A stretch of 41,614 bases of DNA, taken from assembly GCA_001872455.1 (NCBI GenBank), contig MNXJ01000016.1, positions 1-41,614 of the forward strand, written 5' to 3'. Shown here piece by piece: positions 18,001 to 26,668 of this stretch (the stretch's first letter is position 1; every line of letters starts with the position of its first letter). The DNA is from Anaerolineae bacterium CG2_30_57_67. GTDB lineage: Bacteria > Chloroflexota > Anaerolineae > Anaerolineales > Villigracilaceae. A program made the position numbers and the translations under genes. The notes beneath the pieces were generated by a model that did not search any database, was not told the origin of the DNA, and was given only the letters and a program-made list of their open reading frames with translations.

Positions 18001-18178
18001 AAATCATGCGGCGCTGTTGGGTTGTAGACGGTGTGGAGGCAGGATTCGCCGCCATTTGCAAGGCGGCGAGACGCTCGCGCAGGGGCGTCAACGTGGCGGC
18101 GAGAACATCATCGCCAAGGGTGGCTCGCTGTGTTTCGAGCGCCGCAATCGCTTGCGAAAGTTTCTGAATTTCGTCCAT
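15020..18178 (-). CDS. Adenylate cyclase–AAA ATPase–TPR regulator (catalytically complete copy)
   Basis: A 1052-aa multidomain protein. Residues about 55-235 form a class III nucleotidyl cyclase: metal-binding Asp65 (VFADISGYT) and Asp109 (KHMGDG), Lys105 and Asp179 (ALGDTVN) typical of ATP specificity, and Asn182/Arg186 for transition-state stabilisation. Residues about 250-520 are an AAA/STAND-type ATPase with Walker A GDAGIGKS (284-291) and Walker [13 protein letters not shown]. The C-terminal 400 residues are TPR repeats ([29 protein letters not shown]). The architecture resembles mammalian soluble adenylyl cyclase and many Chloroflexota regulators. It lies 4 nt downstream of a paralogue and overlaps the cinA gene (GTGA). 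Confidence 0.93.
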   Translation of the reverse strand: MDEIQKLSQAIAALETQRATLGDDVLAATLTPLRERLAALQMAANPASTPSTTQQRRMISVVFADISGYTAMSENLDAEDVRDTMNDLWQRLDAIILAQGGKIDKHMGDGVMALWGAGEAREDDPERAISAALQMQDALADFRPSVLLAKALRMRIGVNTGAALLGSIGTLGEITALGDTVNVAARLEQACPAGQVLISSDTYRHVRGVFEVEAQPPLEAKGKSEPVQTFCVLALKPRAFRLYTRGIEGVETRMVGRDAQLATLQDLFQIAFLHSSLQVVTLTGDAGIGKSRLMHEFNAWAEMQKVSWWVFKARASLTMQNTPYALLRDIFSFRFEIQESDPLAVAHEKLEAGFCEFMRNDADALRKAHVIGHLLGLNFSHSPHLQGLLDDPRQLRQLALFYLTQFFNTVTLQSPALMMLDDLQWADNGSLDVLNYLFSNLPTAAPLMALVVARPTLFESYPRWGADLPGRHTVLNLKPLDKSESRHLVGELLCKVPDLPDAIRELVVGGAEGNPFYLEELIKMLIDQRVIQPGAETWTVESSRLAAVNIPSTLTEVLQARLDSLTATERLVLQRASVVGRVFWAQGLLAMSSDLAEADLLNALESLRRKELIFSRRPSAFAGTQEFTFKHSLLLEVAYETLLKRQRASLHMLAATWLSRISGERRGEYLPQIADHYEKGGDFTLAAESLSQAAERALELSALAEARNFFQRALTLLDQPDRPVRDVIQMKIGLADACIQLGDYAQAQRHAESAAATAGDLQMDLLVAEALVELGQVASYTGRYEDARSYLVGAFFLAEQSNARASMARVLAALGSAEWRIGDLQSAYEHCLKAQQIAAELGDNQTLLQALNRLGVLSGALGKPQEEARYYQQVLDLALSVGNRERAATALNNLGAQAGEANDWQRARDYYQRALDTSRETGARQGEALHLINLGLACVKLGEFDQARRYLAAGTRLADKLGAHPVTVSGVTYFALLEYTLGNVVAAMETLGAAKNHPAWDSESDRELDVYFTPWKLPPDELRQALERGAQLDWNSALAQATAAGPSTQEIL

Positions 18179-18182
18179 GGGG

Positions 18183-21100
18183 TTAGGCCAGCATGAGTTG
18201 CGTAAATGTGGCGCGCCACTCCAGCGTTGCGCCGCGCGTCATATGCTGGAGAATGAATTCATCGTCCAGATGCCATTCGGCCAGCATTTGTTCTTTCAGC
18301 CGTTGATGGTCAATGCTATAAGCCGGGTGTTTTTCGGCCAGGCCGAGCAGTTCAAGCGCGCGCGTGGTATTTCCGCGCGCGGCTTCGAGCCGCGCAAAAA
18401 AGATGACGGCCATCAACATCCACGGGCCCGCGCCGAGGTGGTCTGAAAGCGCCAGTCCCTCGCGCAGATGCTCACAAGCGCGGTCAAGGTCGCCCATGCG
18501 CACCAGGCAGTGACCAAGATTAAGCAGGTAAAGCGCCAGCGACTGTTGCGTCCCAATTTCACGCGCCAACTGCATGGCTTGCCGGTAGTATTGCTGTGAT
18601 TTTTGCAAGTCGTTGTGCTCATCCGCCAGCGCGCCCAGGTTGTTGAGCGCAATCGCGGCGCGTTCGCGGTCTCCGGCGGCAGTGGCGCGGGTCAGCACTT
18701 CCTGGTACAAACGTTCTTCTTCGGCGGGGTTGCCCATCAACCCGGCCAAAACGCCCAAGCGGTTGAGCGCCAGCAAAAAAGTGTAGACATCGCCAGCTTG
18801 CGCGGCCATATCGCGGCTTTCACTGCAATGCTGATGAGCGCTTTCCACCTTGCCCAGCCGCCATTCAGTGTTTCCCAAGCCATAAAGCAGGCGCGCACGG
18901 ACGACGCTCCCGCTTTGCGCCTGCGTCAGACGCAGGGCTTCGCCCAAAAGCGCTTCGGCGGCGGGATAGTCGCCCATTTCACCGTAAATTTGTCCAACCT
19001 GATACATGGCCGAAGCCAGCAGGTCGCCCACGCTCAACTCACGCGCGGCCTGCAAAGCCTGTTCCGAATACTTGAGCGCATCGGCGTATTCACCGGAGCG
19101 AAAAAAGACCTCACTAATTTTGAGTTGAACAAAAATCACATCGCGGCGGCGCTCGGGAGCAAGCAGGGAAAGCGCACGCTGAAACAGGCGAAACGCTTCA
19201 GAAAAGGCGCTAACACTGAGGGCTTGTTCGCCCGCCTCGCGCAGCGCCAGAGAAGCGCGGTCATTTTCCCCGGCTTTTTCGTAATGGTCGGCGATCACCG
19301 ATAGATATTCAGAGCGGCGCTGTCCGCTGGCTTGCTGAAGCCATTCAGCAATCAGGGCATGGTACTGCGCGCGCTGACGTTTAAGCACCGTTTCGTAGGT
19401 GACATCGCGCAAGATGGCGTGCTTGAAGGCAAATTCCTGCGTGCCAGAAAAGGTGGAAATGGGATTGGGAAAAATCAGTTCTTTGGCGCGTAAGGCCGCC
19501 AGCGAAATATTGAGACTCTGACTCTCGTTCTCCGGCACTGGCGTGAGGACTTCCAACGCCTGCTGCCAGAAAACGCGTCCGATGACGGAAGCACGCTGAA
19601 GCGAGACGCGCTCCTGCCCGTCGAGGGTGTCGAGGCGCGCTTGCAGGACTCCGGCCAGGGTGGGGGGAATGCTGAGGGCGTCGAGGCGTCTCAGGTCTAC
19701 GCTCCAAATATCAGCATTGGGCTGAATCACACGCCCATCAATCAGCATTTTGACGAGTTCTTCCAAATAAAACGGGTTACCTTCCGCGCCGACGACAATC
19801 AGCTCGCGCAAGGCGGAGGGCAGCGCCTGCACTTTTTGCAAAATCTCTTGCACCAGAGCGCGGCTTTGTTCACGCGAGAGTGGGCGCAGGTAAACATGTG
19901 CGGCGCGTTTGAGCGAATCGCGCCAGTCGGGCAGGCGTTCGTCCAGTTCTGGGCGGGTGATGCAAACAGCCAGCAGGGGCGTTTGGGCGGGCAGGTTATT
20001 GAAAACGTAACGCAGAGCGTCGAGCGAAGCGCTATCCGCCCAGTGAATGTCGTCGAGCAGTAAAATAACCGGGTAGACACTCGCGGCGGCGGCAAAAAAG
20101 CGCGTCAGGCTGACAAAACCCAGGCTGCGCATTTGGTGCGGGTCGGCCAGCAGGGCGGGCAAGAAAGGGCTTTCGGCAAAGTTAAAACCAATCAACTGCC
20201 CAACGATATGCGCTTTTTCGCGCGAGTTGGGATCGCCAGGCATCATCTGGGCAAAACCGCGCTCCATTTTGGCAATGACGGTTATAAGCGGATCGCTATC
20301 CTGAATTTGGAAACGGAAAAGGAAGAGTTCGCGCAGGAAAGCATAGGGCGAGGTGATTTGCGAAGGGGCTGAACGCGCCTGAAAGAGGAAGTAATCTTCA
20401 CTACGCGGGTCGGTCCAGGTCAGAAATTCGGCAAGCAGGCGGCTCTTGCCCAACCCCATTTCGCCGGTGATGGTCACAATCTGCGGCTGACGCCTGGAGA
20501 ATAAATCGAGGTAGGCCTGTTGCAGGCTGTTCAATTCATTCTCCCGGCCAACCAGATGGGTTTCAACGCCTTCGACGCCGCGCGAGAGGATGTAAAAAGC
20601 GCGCGGTTTGGCGCACTGAATGAGGTAGCACTGCACCAGTTCGCTTTTGCCTTTGACCTGCAGGGGCGGGAGCAGTTCAATATCAAAAATTCCGCGCACC
20701 AGGCGGTAGGTATCGTAAGTAATCATGATTTGGTCAGGTGTAGCGGCCTGATTGAGACGGGCGGCCAGGTTGACGGTATCGCCCAATGCGGTCAATTCGG
20801 CGGTCGTGCCGACGCGCCCAACGATGACTGCGCCCGTGTTGATGCCCACGCGCAGACTGAGCGCTTCCCCGGCCAGCAAGGGCGTACTGGAACAGAACTC
20901 GTTGCAGGCAACTTTCATTGCCAGCGCGGCGTGAATGGCCTGTTCCGGATCATCTTCTTCAACCGTTTCAGCGCCCCATAAGGCCATCACGCCAGCGCCC
21001 ATGTGCTTGTCAATGCGCCCGCCGTGCGCCAGAATGACGGCATCAAGCCGCTCCCAAAGCGCATTGACGGTATCGCGCAAGTCTTCGGCGTCTACGCGCT

Positions 21101-21308
21101 CGGTGAAAGCGGCCAGACCGGGCAGGTCAGCAAAGAGAACGGTGGCAATTTTCCGGTGCTGTTCCATATCCCCCGCCGAGCGCAACATAACCGCCCGTTC
21201 GCGCAACGGCGTCAGCGCCGAATCTACCACCGCATCCCCCAGCAAAGGACGATTCTCTTCGAGGGCGCTGATGGCTTGTTCCAGTTTTGAAATTTCGCTG
21301 AGGGTCAT
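18183..21308 (-). CDS. Adenylate cyclase–AAA ATPase–TPR paralogue lacking one metal-binding Asp
   Basis: A 1041-aa paralogue of the next gene with the same domain order: cyclase about 50-235, ATPase with Walker A GEMGLGKS (282-289) and Walker B VILLLDDIHWAD, then TPRs. Asp61 is kept, as are Lys101, Asp177, Asn180 and Arg184. The second metal Asp, however, is Ala105 (KHMGAG, codon GCT at 20994-20996; GAT expected). The cyclase may therefore be inactive alone and serve as the regulatory half of a heterodimer. The pair would correspond to the C1/C2 arrangement of soluble adenylyl cyclase (inference). The start ATG 21308 has no Shine-Dalgarno and lies 9 nt after a TAAAAT box. Confidence 0.9.
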   Translation of the reverse strand: MTLSEISKLEQAISALEENRPLLGDAVVDSALTPLRERAVMLRSAGDMEQHRKIATVLFADLPGLAAFTERVDAEDLRDTVNALWERLDAVILAHGGRIDKHMGAGVMALWGAETVEEDDPEQAIHAALAMKVACNEFCSSTPLLAGEALSLRVGINTGAVIVGRVGTTAELTALGDTVNLAARLNQAATPDQIMITYDTYRLVRGIFDIELLPPLQVKGKSELVQCYLIQCAKPRAFYILSRGVEGVETHLVGRENELNSLQQAYLDLFSRRQPQIVTITGEMGLGKSRLLAEFLTWTDPRSEDYFLFQARSAPSQITSPYAFLRELFLFRFQIQDSDPLITVIAKMERGFAQMMPGDPNSREKAHIVGQLIGFNFAESPFLPALLADPHQMRSLGFVSLTRFFAAAASVYPVILLLDDIHWADSASLDALRYVFNNLPAQTPLLAVCITRPELDERLPDWRDSLKRAAHVYLRPLSREQSRALVQEILQKVQALPSALRELIVVGAEGNPFYLEELVKMLIDGRVIQPNADIWSVDLRRLDALSIPPTLAGVLQARLDTLDGQERVSLQRASVIGRVFWQQALEVLTPVPENESQSLNISLAALRAKELIFPNPISTFSGTQEFAFKHAILRDVTYETVLKRQRAQYHALIAEWLQQASGQRRSEYLSVIADHYEKAGENDRASLALREAGEQALSVSAFSEAFRLFQRALSLLAPERRRDVIFVQLKISEVFFRSGEYADALKYSEQALQAARELSVGDLLASAMYQVGQIYGEMGDYPAAEALLGEALRLTQAQSGSVVRARLLYGLGNTEWRLGKVESAHQHCSESRDMAAQAGDVYTFLLALNRLGVLAGLMGNPAEEERLYQEVLTRATAAGDRERAAIALNNLGALADEHNDLQKSQQYYRQAMQLAREIGTQQSLALYLLNLGHCLVRMGDLDRACEHLREGLALSDHLGAGPWMLMAVIFFARLEAARGNTTRALELLGLAEKHPAYSIDHQRLKEQMLAEWHLDDEFILQHMTRGATLEWRATFTQLMLA

Positions 21309-21317
21309 GGCAGTTTC

Positions 21318-21345
21318 ATTTTACATTTTCTTGACGCGTAAAACA
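21318..21345 (-). promoter_or_regulatory. Candidate near-leaderless promoter of the cyclase operon
   Basis: On the minus strand, TAAAAT (21323 down to 21318) sits 9 nt before the ATG, with a weak TTGTTT-like -35 about 17 nt further upstream. There is no ribosome-binding site. Expected leader is 0-3 nt. Confidence 0.4.
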
Positions 21346-21357
21346 AGCATAGCCAAA

Positions 21358-21624
21358 CTACGGACGCGCAAAGGCCAGCGCCAGCGCATAGAAAATCGCA
21401 ATCAACAATCCCAAAACATTGAGGGCAATGCCCACCCGCGCAGTATTTTTGCTCTCAGAACGAACACCAAACAGCCCCAGGCCAATGCCCGCCAGCGCCA
21501 GCGCACCACCGAAGATGGGGATGAGCGCCGCGCATAGGCTGATAACGCCCAACGCGGCAGAAGCCAATGCCAAAAATTTATTGGTGCGTTCTTCCGGGTC
21601 AAGACTGGCTGGGTCGGTTTCCAT
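21358..21624 (-). CDS. Small two-TM membrane protein (DUF4190-like)
   Basis: An 88-aa protein with a hydrophilic N-terminus (PASLDPEERTN), two long hydrophobic segments, and the turn GLFGVRSESKNTARVGI between them. The pattern (glycine-rich TM, basic turn, TM) resembles the DUF4190 group of small membrane proteins. No function is known. It lies upstream of the cyclase pair on the same strand, and AGGAGAA precedes its ATG. Confidence 0.7.
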   Translation of the reverse strand: METDPASLDPEERTNKFLALASAALGVISLCAALIPIFGGALALAGIGLGLFGVRSESKNTARVGIALNVLGLLIAIFYALALAFARP

Positions 21625-21724
21625 AGAAAATTCTCCTCGAGTCGAGTATACCTGCTTCGTCCATCATTTTTCGTTCTTCATTCATTCATTATTCTTCATT
21701 CCCTTCATTCTCCGCATTCTGTAT

Positions 21725-21736
21725 TAAAATCTTCCC
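21725..21736 (+). promoter_or_regulatory. TAAAAT box 6 nt before the uvrC start (leaderless candidate)
   Basis: TAAAAT at 21725-21730, then CTTCCC, then ATG. No Shine-Dalgarno. The upstream stretch 21660-21720 is a CATTCATT-type low-complexity repeat. Confidence 0.5.
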
Positions 21737-23602
21737 ATGCAAATTTCCGACCACATTCAGGGCATTCTTGCCACTTTGCCAACCAAGCCCGGCTGTTATC
21801 AAATGAAAAACGCCGAGGGAACGATTATTTACGTTGGCAAGGCGATTAACCTGCGCAACCGCGTGCGCTCGTATTTTCACGCCGATGCCAGCCACGATGG
21901 CAAAACCCGCCGCCTGGTGCGCGAAATTGCTCATATTGAATGGATTATCGTCGGTTCAGAGCTGGAAGCGCTGATTTTGGAGATGAATCTCATCAAGCGC
22001 TACCGCCCCAAGTACAACATTCGTCTCAAAGACGACAAGCGCTACCCGTACATCAAAATTCACTGGAACGAAACCTTCCCCACCGTCAGCGTCACCCGCC
22101 AAATGGTTGAAGATGGCGCGCGTTATTTTGGGCCATACACCTCCGCCTGGGCCGTCTACCAAACGCTGGACGTTCTGCGGCGCATCTTTCCCTACCTGAC
22201 CTGTGACCGCAAAATCACCGGGCAAGACAAACGCGCCTGCCTGTACTACGACATCAAACTGTGCGCCGCACCCTGCATCGGGGCGATTGACCAGGCCGGA
22301 TACCGTCAGATGATCAGCGACCTGATGGACTTCCTCGGCGGACATTCCGAGCCGATTACGGCACGTCTCACCACAGAGATGGAAAACGCCGCTGAAGAAT
22401 TGCACTTTGAAAAAGCCGCCGCCTTGCGCGACCGGCTGAAAGCGATTGCGTCCATCGTCGAGCGCCAGAAAATCGTCTTCGCCGCCGACTATCTCGACTC
22501 GGACGTACTGGCCATGGCGCGCGCCGACGGCGAGGCCTGTGTGCAGATTTTCTTCATCCGCGGCGGAAAGCTGATTGGGCGCGAATATTTTATTTTAGAA
22601 GGCACTGAGGACACCTCTGACCCGGAGGTGATGAGTCAGTTTATTCAGCAGTTCTACACCGAAGCCGCCAACGTGCCAGACCAGGTGTTGCTGCCGCAAC
22701 AAATCGAAGAAGCCCAAATCGTAGCGCAGTGGTTGCGCTCGCGGCGCGGCGGCAAAAAAGTGGAGATGTCCGTCCCCAGCGCCGGTCAGCCGCAAGAGCT
22801 GGTGCAAATGGCCGCCGAAAACGCCGCCGAAACGCTCAGCGCCCTGCGCGCCCAATGGCAGGCCGACAGCCACAAACAGGAAGCGGCATTGGCCGAACTG
22901 CAAAACGCGCTCAACCTGCCCGCCCCGCTCAACCGCATGGAATGCTATGACGTTTCACACACGCAGGGCGTCGCCACCGTCGGCGCGATGGTGGTTTTTG
23001 AACAGGGCGTCCCGGCCAAACGGCTCTATCGCAAATTCAACATTGACAGCACCAGCATCGGCAACCCGGATGACTTCGCCAGCATGGAAGAAATGCTGAC
23101 GCGGCGCTTCAAACGCTGGGCCGCGGGCGAAAGCGCCGCATCAACCCCCGGCGGCAAAGTGGACGAATCCTTTGCGCGCCTGCCGGATTTAATCATCATT
23201 GACGGCGGAAAAGGCCAGCTGGGGCGCGCCGTCAGCGTACTGGAAAGTTTCGGGCTGGCCGAGCGCGTGCCAGTGGTGGGGCTTGCCAAACGCGAGGAAG
23301 AGATTTTCTTCCCGCACCACTCCGCCCCGTTGATTCTGCCGCGCCATTCGCAGGCGCTTTACTTGCTTCAGCGCATCCGAGACGAAGCCCACCGCTTCGG
23401 CATCACCGCCCACCGCGCGCGGCGCTCCAAACAGGGCATGGCCTCCATCCTGGATTCCATCCCCGGCATTGGATCGGCGCGCCGAAAGTCACTCTTGAAA
23501 CATTTCGGTTCTGTGGATAAGATAAGAGCAGCCAGTCTCGACGACCTGGCAGCCATCATTCCCCTCAGCGCCGCTGAAAGTTTGAAGACCAACCTGGAAT
23601 AA
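21737..23602 (+). CDS. uvrC: Excinuclease ABC subunit C
   Basis: Nucleotide-excision repair nuclease that makes both incisions around a UvrB-bound lesion. The 621-aa protein is full-length: GIY-YIG N-terminal domain (PGCYQMKN … IIYVGKAINLRNRV), Cys-rich linker (RACLYYDIKLCAAPCIG), UVR motif (about 205-240), RNase H-like endonuclease domain (ECYDVSHTQG … DGGKGQL), and a C-terminal helix-hairpin-helix (SIPGIGSARRKSLLKHFG). The start at ATG 21737 follows a TAAAAT box by 6 nt. It is followed 2 nt downstream by a receiver-domain gene. Confidence 0.97.
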   Translation: MQISDHIQGILATLPTKPGCYQMKNAEGTIIYVGKAINLRNRVRSYFHADASHDGKTRRLVREIAHIEWIIVGSELEALILEMNLIKRYRPKYNIRLKDDKRYPYIKIHWNETFPTVSVTRQMVEDGARYFGPYTSAWAVYQTLDVLRRIFPYLTCDRKITGQDKRACLYYDIKLCAAPCIGAIDQAGYRQMISDLMDFLGGHSEPITARLTTEMENAAEELHFEKAAALRDRLKAIASIVERQKIVFAADYLDSDVLAMARADGEACVQIFFIRGGKLIGREYFILEGTEDTSDPEVMSQFIQQFYTEAANVPDQVLLPQQIEEAQIVAQWLRSRRGGKKVEMSVPSAGQPQELVQMAAENAAETLSALRAQWQADSHKQEAALAELQNALNLPAPLNRMECYDVSHTQGVATVGAMVVFEQGVPAKRLYRKFNIDSTSIGNPDDFASMEEMLTRRFKRWAAGESAASTPGGKVDESFARLPDLIIIDGGKGQLGRAVSVLESFGLAERVPVVGLAKREEEIFFPHHSAPLILPRHSQALYLLQRIRDEAHRFGITAHRARRSKQGMASILDSIPGIGSARRKSLLKHFGSVDKIRAASLDDLAAIIPLSAAESLKTNLE

Positions 23603-23604
23603 AA

Positions 23605-23997
23605 ATGAAATTGGCCTGGATGATTGACGATGACCGCGAAATGGCAGAAGCCACCCGGCTGATGCTGAAACTGCTCGGCTGGGAAATGCGCCACTTCCCC
23701 AGCGCGCGCGCCGCCGGAGCCGAACTGCTGGCCGGCAACCGCCCCGACTTCTTCCTGCTCGACGTGAACATGCCCGAAGTCAACGGCCTGATGATGCTGG
23801 ATTTCATCCGCCACCGCCCCACCTGGAACGCGATTCCCATCATCATGCTCTCCGCCGAAACGCCGGAAACCATCAAAAACGAAGCCTACCGCCTGGGCGC
23901 CGACGCCTTCCTCGCCAAGCCGATCATCCTCGAGGAACTGAAAAAGACCATCGAAGATGTTTTTCATAAGCGAAGTGGTAAAATGGAACGCATTTAA
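23605..23997 (+). CDS. Stand-alone response-regulator receiver protein
   Basis: A 130-aa CheY-like receiver domain with no output domain. The acidic pair is DDD at 8-10, the phospho-acceptor Asp lies in FFLLDVNMPEVNG (about residue 53), the conserved Ser is in IIMLSAE and the Lys in FLAKP. The ATG is 2 nt after the uvrC stop, so co-translation with the repair nuclease is likely. No histidine kinase is in the window. It may act as a phosphorylation-dependent interaction module. Confidence 0.92.
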   Translation: MKLAWMIDDDREMAEATRLMLKLLGWEMRHFPSARAAGAELLAGNRPDFFLLDVNMPEVNGLMMLDFIRHRPTWNAIPIIMLSAETPETIKNEAYRLGADAFLAKPIILEELKKTIEDVFHKRSGKMERI

Positions 23998-24019
23998 CTT
24001 CACCAGAAAGAAATCCCCT

Positions 24020-24151
24020 ATGGCAAAGAAGATCAAACCAACCCCCAAAATTTCCCCCCGTCGCCGCATCTCATGGATGCAGGTAACTCTCGTCGTTCTT
24101 TCCGTCATCATCGTCCTGTCCATGGCGCTTTCGCTGGCAGTCAATTTTTAA
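24020..24151 (+). CDS. 43-aa single-TM peptide upstream of prfA
   Basis: A basic N-terminus (MAKKIKPTPKISPRRRIS) followed by one hydrophobic helix (about 20-40) and a 2-residue tail. The ATG at 24020 is preceded by AGAAAGAAA at ribosome-binding distance. Its stop codon is 1 nt before the prfA start, so it is probably translationally coupled. Short, but composition and coupling argue for a real gene. Function unknown. Confidence 0.65.
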   Translation: MAKKIKPTPKISPRRRISWMQVTLVVLSVIIVLSMALSLAVNF

Positions 24152-24152
24152 T

Positions 24153-25226
24153 ATGCTCGATAAACTTGCAGGCATTGAAGAACGCTACGACGAACTCAAC
24201 CGCCAACTGATGGAGGGCGGCAGCAACTACCAAAAAGTGGCTGATTTAAACAAAGAACGCGCCGACCTGGAAGCATTGGTGGAAAAAACGCGTGAATACC
24301 GCAGCGCGCTCCACCGGCTGGAGGAAACCCAAACGCTCTACGAGTCTGAATCAGACGAGGAAATGCGCTCTCTGGCCGAGATGGAAATCGCCGAGTTAAA
24401 CGAGAAAATTCCAGCGCTCGAAAAAACAATCAAAGAAATGCTCGCCCCCAAAGACCCGCGCGACGAAAAAAACGTCATCGTTGAAATCCGCGCAGGAACC
24501 GGCGGCGACGAGGCCGCCCTATTTGCCGCAGATTTGTTCCGCATGTATAACCGCTACGCGGAGCGCCAGCATTGGAAAAACGAAGTTCTCTCTGCCAGTG
24601 AAATTGGCATCGGCGGCTTCAAAGAAGTCACCTTCAACATCAAAGGCAAAGGCGCCTACTCCAAATTGAAATACGAATCAGGCGTGCATCGCGTTCAGCG
24701 CGTCCCCACCACCGAATCACAGGGGCGCATCCACACCAGCACCGCCACCGTCGTGGTACTGGCCGAAGTGGAAGATTTTGAAATCTACGTTCCCGAAAGC
24801 GATGTTACCATCGAAGTTTACCGCTCGGCGGGCGCGGGCGGGCAAAACGTGCAGAAAAACTCCACCGCCGTACGCCTGCACCACATACCCACCGGGCTAG
24901 TCGTCACCTGCCAGGATGAACGTTCGCAACTGCAAAACAAACTCCGCGCCATGAGCATTCTTCGCGCCCGCCTGTTTGAAATGGAAGAACTTAAACGCCG
25001 CAGCGAGTTGGAAACCGAACGCCGCTCGCAGGTCGGCAGCGGCGAACGCTCCGAAAAAATCCGCACCTACAACTACCCGCAGAGCCGCGTCACCGACCAT
25101 CGCGTCAATCTCTCCTCCTACAACTTGCCTGTGGTCATGGATGGCGACATAGAAATGTTCATCGAAGAACTCTCCACCCGCGACGAAGCCGACCGGCTCT
25201 CCACCGGCGCCGACGAAGACGAATAA
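24153..25226 (+). CDS. prfA: Peptide chain release factor 1
   Basis: A 357-aa class I release factor for UAA/UAG. The GGQ loop is visible in SAGAGGQNVQKNSTAVRL, and the stop-codon-recognition Pro-x-Thr motif in RVPTTESQGRIHTST. The N-terminal helical domain (LDKLAGIEERYDELN) and the C-terminal RxYNYPQSRVTDHR complete the family features. The start ATG is 1 nt after the small TM gene. The prmC methyltransferase gene that often follows prfA is not present here; a terminator follows instead. Confidence 0.97.
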   Translation: MLDKLAGIEERYDELNRQLMEGGSNYQKVADLNKERADLEALVEKTREYRSALHRLEETQTLYESESDEEMRSLAEMEIAELNEKIPALEKTIKEMLAPKDPRDEKNVIVEIRAGTGGDEAALFAADLFRMYNRYAERQHWKNEVLSASEIGIGGFKEVTFNIKGKGAYSKLKYESGVHRVQRVPTTESQGRIHTSTATVVVLAEVEDFEIYVPESDVTIEVYRSAGAGGQNVQKNSTAVRLHHIPTGLVVTCQDERSQLQNKLRAMSILRARLFEMEELKRRSELETERRSQVGSGERSEKIRTYNYPQSRVTDHRVNLSSYNLPVVMDGDIEMFIEELSTRDEADRLSTGADEDE

Positions 25227-25251
25227 GCCAACCCGCGCCTAAAAACAACCG

Positions 25252-25316
25252 CCGCAGATTGCGCAGAGAATGCAGATCGAAGAATATGCCCGACCGGCGT
25301 AATCTGCGGTTTTTTA
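25252..25316 (+). terminator. Terminator after prfA
   Basis: CCGCAGATT (25252-25260) pairs with AATCTGCGG (25301-25309), followed by six T. The 40-nt interior can form further structure. It closes the uvrC–prfA group. Confidence 0.65.
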
Positions 25317-25335
25317 TCACCACAAGGCATTGCTG

Positions 25336-26661
25336 ATGAAAAAGTTCATCCCCGCCCTGAAAATTTTTGCCGTTCTGCTGGCGCTCACCCTGGCGTGGAG
25401 TTTGCGCGCCAACGCCGTCAGCCATCTGCCGGTGGATTATGACGAAGACGACTATCTGCGCGCCGCGCAGGAATACGCCGCCGTTTTCCGCTCGGGCGAC
25501 TGGCGCGGGCTGATGAATTTCAACTATCGCGCCGAGCACCCGCCGCTGGCAAAAATCGCCTTCGGCGCGGCCATCGCCGGGAATGCGCCCACCCCGCTCC
25601 TGCCCGACCGTCCGACCAGCGCCAGCCCCGACCAGACGTTGCCGCGCCCGCAGTTGACTCACGCCCGCAGCCTGGCCGCCGCTTTCGGCGCGCTGACCGC
25701 CGCCGCGCTGGCCCTGCTCAATCCGCTGGCGGGTTTTTTTCTGGCGATTCACCCCTTCACCGTCAAATACACCGCGCAAGTGATGCTGGAAGCGCTCCCG
25801 GCGCTGACCAGCCTGCTGGCCGCGCTGGCCTACCTGCGCACCTGGCGCTCGCCGCGCCGCGCCGCCTGGCTGACGCTTTCCGCCGCCCTGCTCGGCCTGA
25901 CCGCCGCCTCGAAATACATCTACGCCGTGGTCGGCGTCGCCATCCTGGCCGATTGGCTGTGGCGGGCGCGCGCCGAAAACCAGCTGAAGAAAACCATCCT
26001 GCCCATCCTGGCCTGGGGCGCGCTGGCGCTGATGGTTTTCTTCGCCGCCGACCCCTATCTCTGGCCCGACCCGCTCAACCGCCTGCGCGAATCGCTTTTT
26101 TACCACGTCAATTACAGCACCGGCGCGAAAGAAGTGCAGGAAGCCGCTTCGCCCTTTTATCAACCGCTGGTCTGGCTCTTTTTTTCACCCTACTGGTGGG
26201 GGCGCAACGGCGTTTTCGTCTTTCCGTTTGACCCGTTTCTCAGCCTGCTGGCCTTGCTCGGCCTGCCGCGCCTGTGGCGCAAAGAACGGCTTTTCGTCCT
26301 GTGGATTGGCGTGACCCTGTTCTTTCTCCTGCTCTGGCCGACCAAATGGCCGCAATATTTGATTACCTACAGCGCCCCGCTGATGCTGGCCGCCGGGGAA
26401 GGATTTGGGACGATTTTCATTGAGCCGCTGAAAAAGGTCATTGCGCGGGTCGCAGCGCCAAAGAAATCTCAGGCTGCGGGCGCGGTGACAGGGCGAAACG
26501 AGGGCCGCCGCGCCCTGCCCTGGCTGATTCCCGGCCTGCTGGCGTTTGCCGCGCTGACGATTTTTCCCCTGCTCTTTCAGTTTGGCATCTCGCTGACCAA
26601 TTTCAACACCGCTCGGGCCGACAATCGCGATATGCTCGCCCGCATCCACATGAAAGGATAA
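25336..26661 (+). CDS. GT39/ArnT-like membrane glycosyltransferase, 3' end disrupted
   Basis: A 441-aa integral membrane GT-C-fold glycosyltransferase that would use a polyprenyl-phosphate sugar donor. The conserved first-loop acidic motif DYDEDDYLRAAQEY and the EHPPLAK motif (about 69-75) are present, followed by about ten hydrophobic segments. Start is placed at ATG 25336 (an in-frame TTG lies at 25330). The native sequence seems to end near FGISLTNFNT (about 26608). The last 17 or so residues are the antisense of an ABC-ATPase fragment, so the natural C-terminus has been lost or replaced. Sugar specificity is unknown. Confidence 0.8.
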   Translation: MKKFIPALKIFAVLLALTLAWSLRANAVSHLPVDYDEDDYLRAAQEYAAVFRSGDWRGLMNFNYRAEHPPLAKIAFGAAIAGNAPTPLLPDRPTSASPDQTLPRPQLTHARSLAAAFGALTAAALALLNPLAGFFLAIHPFTVKYTAQVMLEALPALTSLLAALAYLRTWRSPRRAAWLTLSAALLGLTAASKYIYAVVGVAILADWLWRARAENQLKKTILPILAWGALALMVFFAADPYLWPDPLNRLRESLFYHVNYSTGAKEVQEAASPFYQPLVWLFFSPYWWGRNGVFVFPFDPFLSLLALLGLPRLWRKERLFVLWIGVTLFFLLLWPTKWPQYLITYSAPLMLAAGEGFGTIFIEPLKKVIARVAAPKKSQAAGAVTGRNEGRRALPWLIPGLLAFAALTIFPLLFQFGISLTNFNTARADNRDMLARIHMKG

Positions 26662-26668
26662 ATTCTTC
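26612..26668 (-). pseudogene. ABC-transporter ATPase fragment (Walker A region)
   Basis: One minus-strand frame reads LKNLSFHVDAGEHIAIVGPSG, split here only by context: it is the strand leading into the Walker A of an ABC ATPase, cut off before GKS/T. Before it is an in-frame stop, after it the antisense of the glycosyltransferase gene. About 19 residues remain. It overlaps the 3' end of the plus-strand gene and the start of the P450 fragment. Confidence 0.55.
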
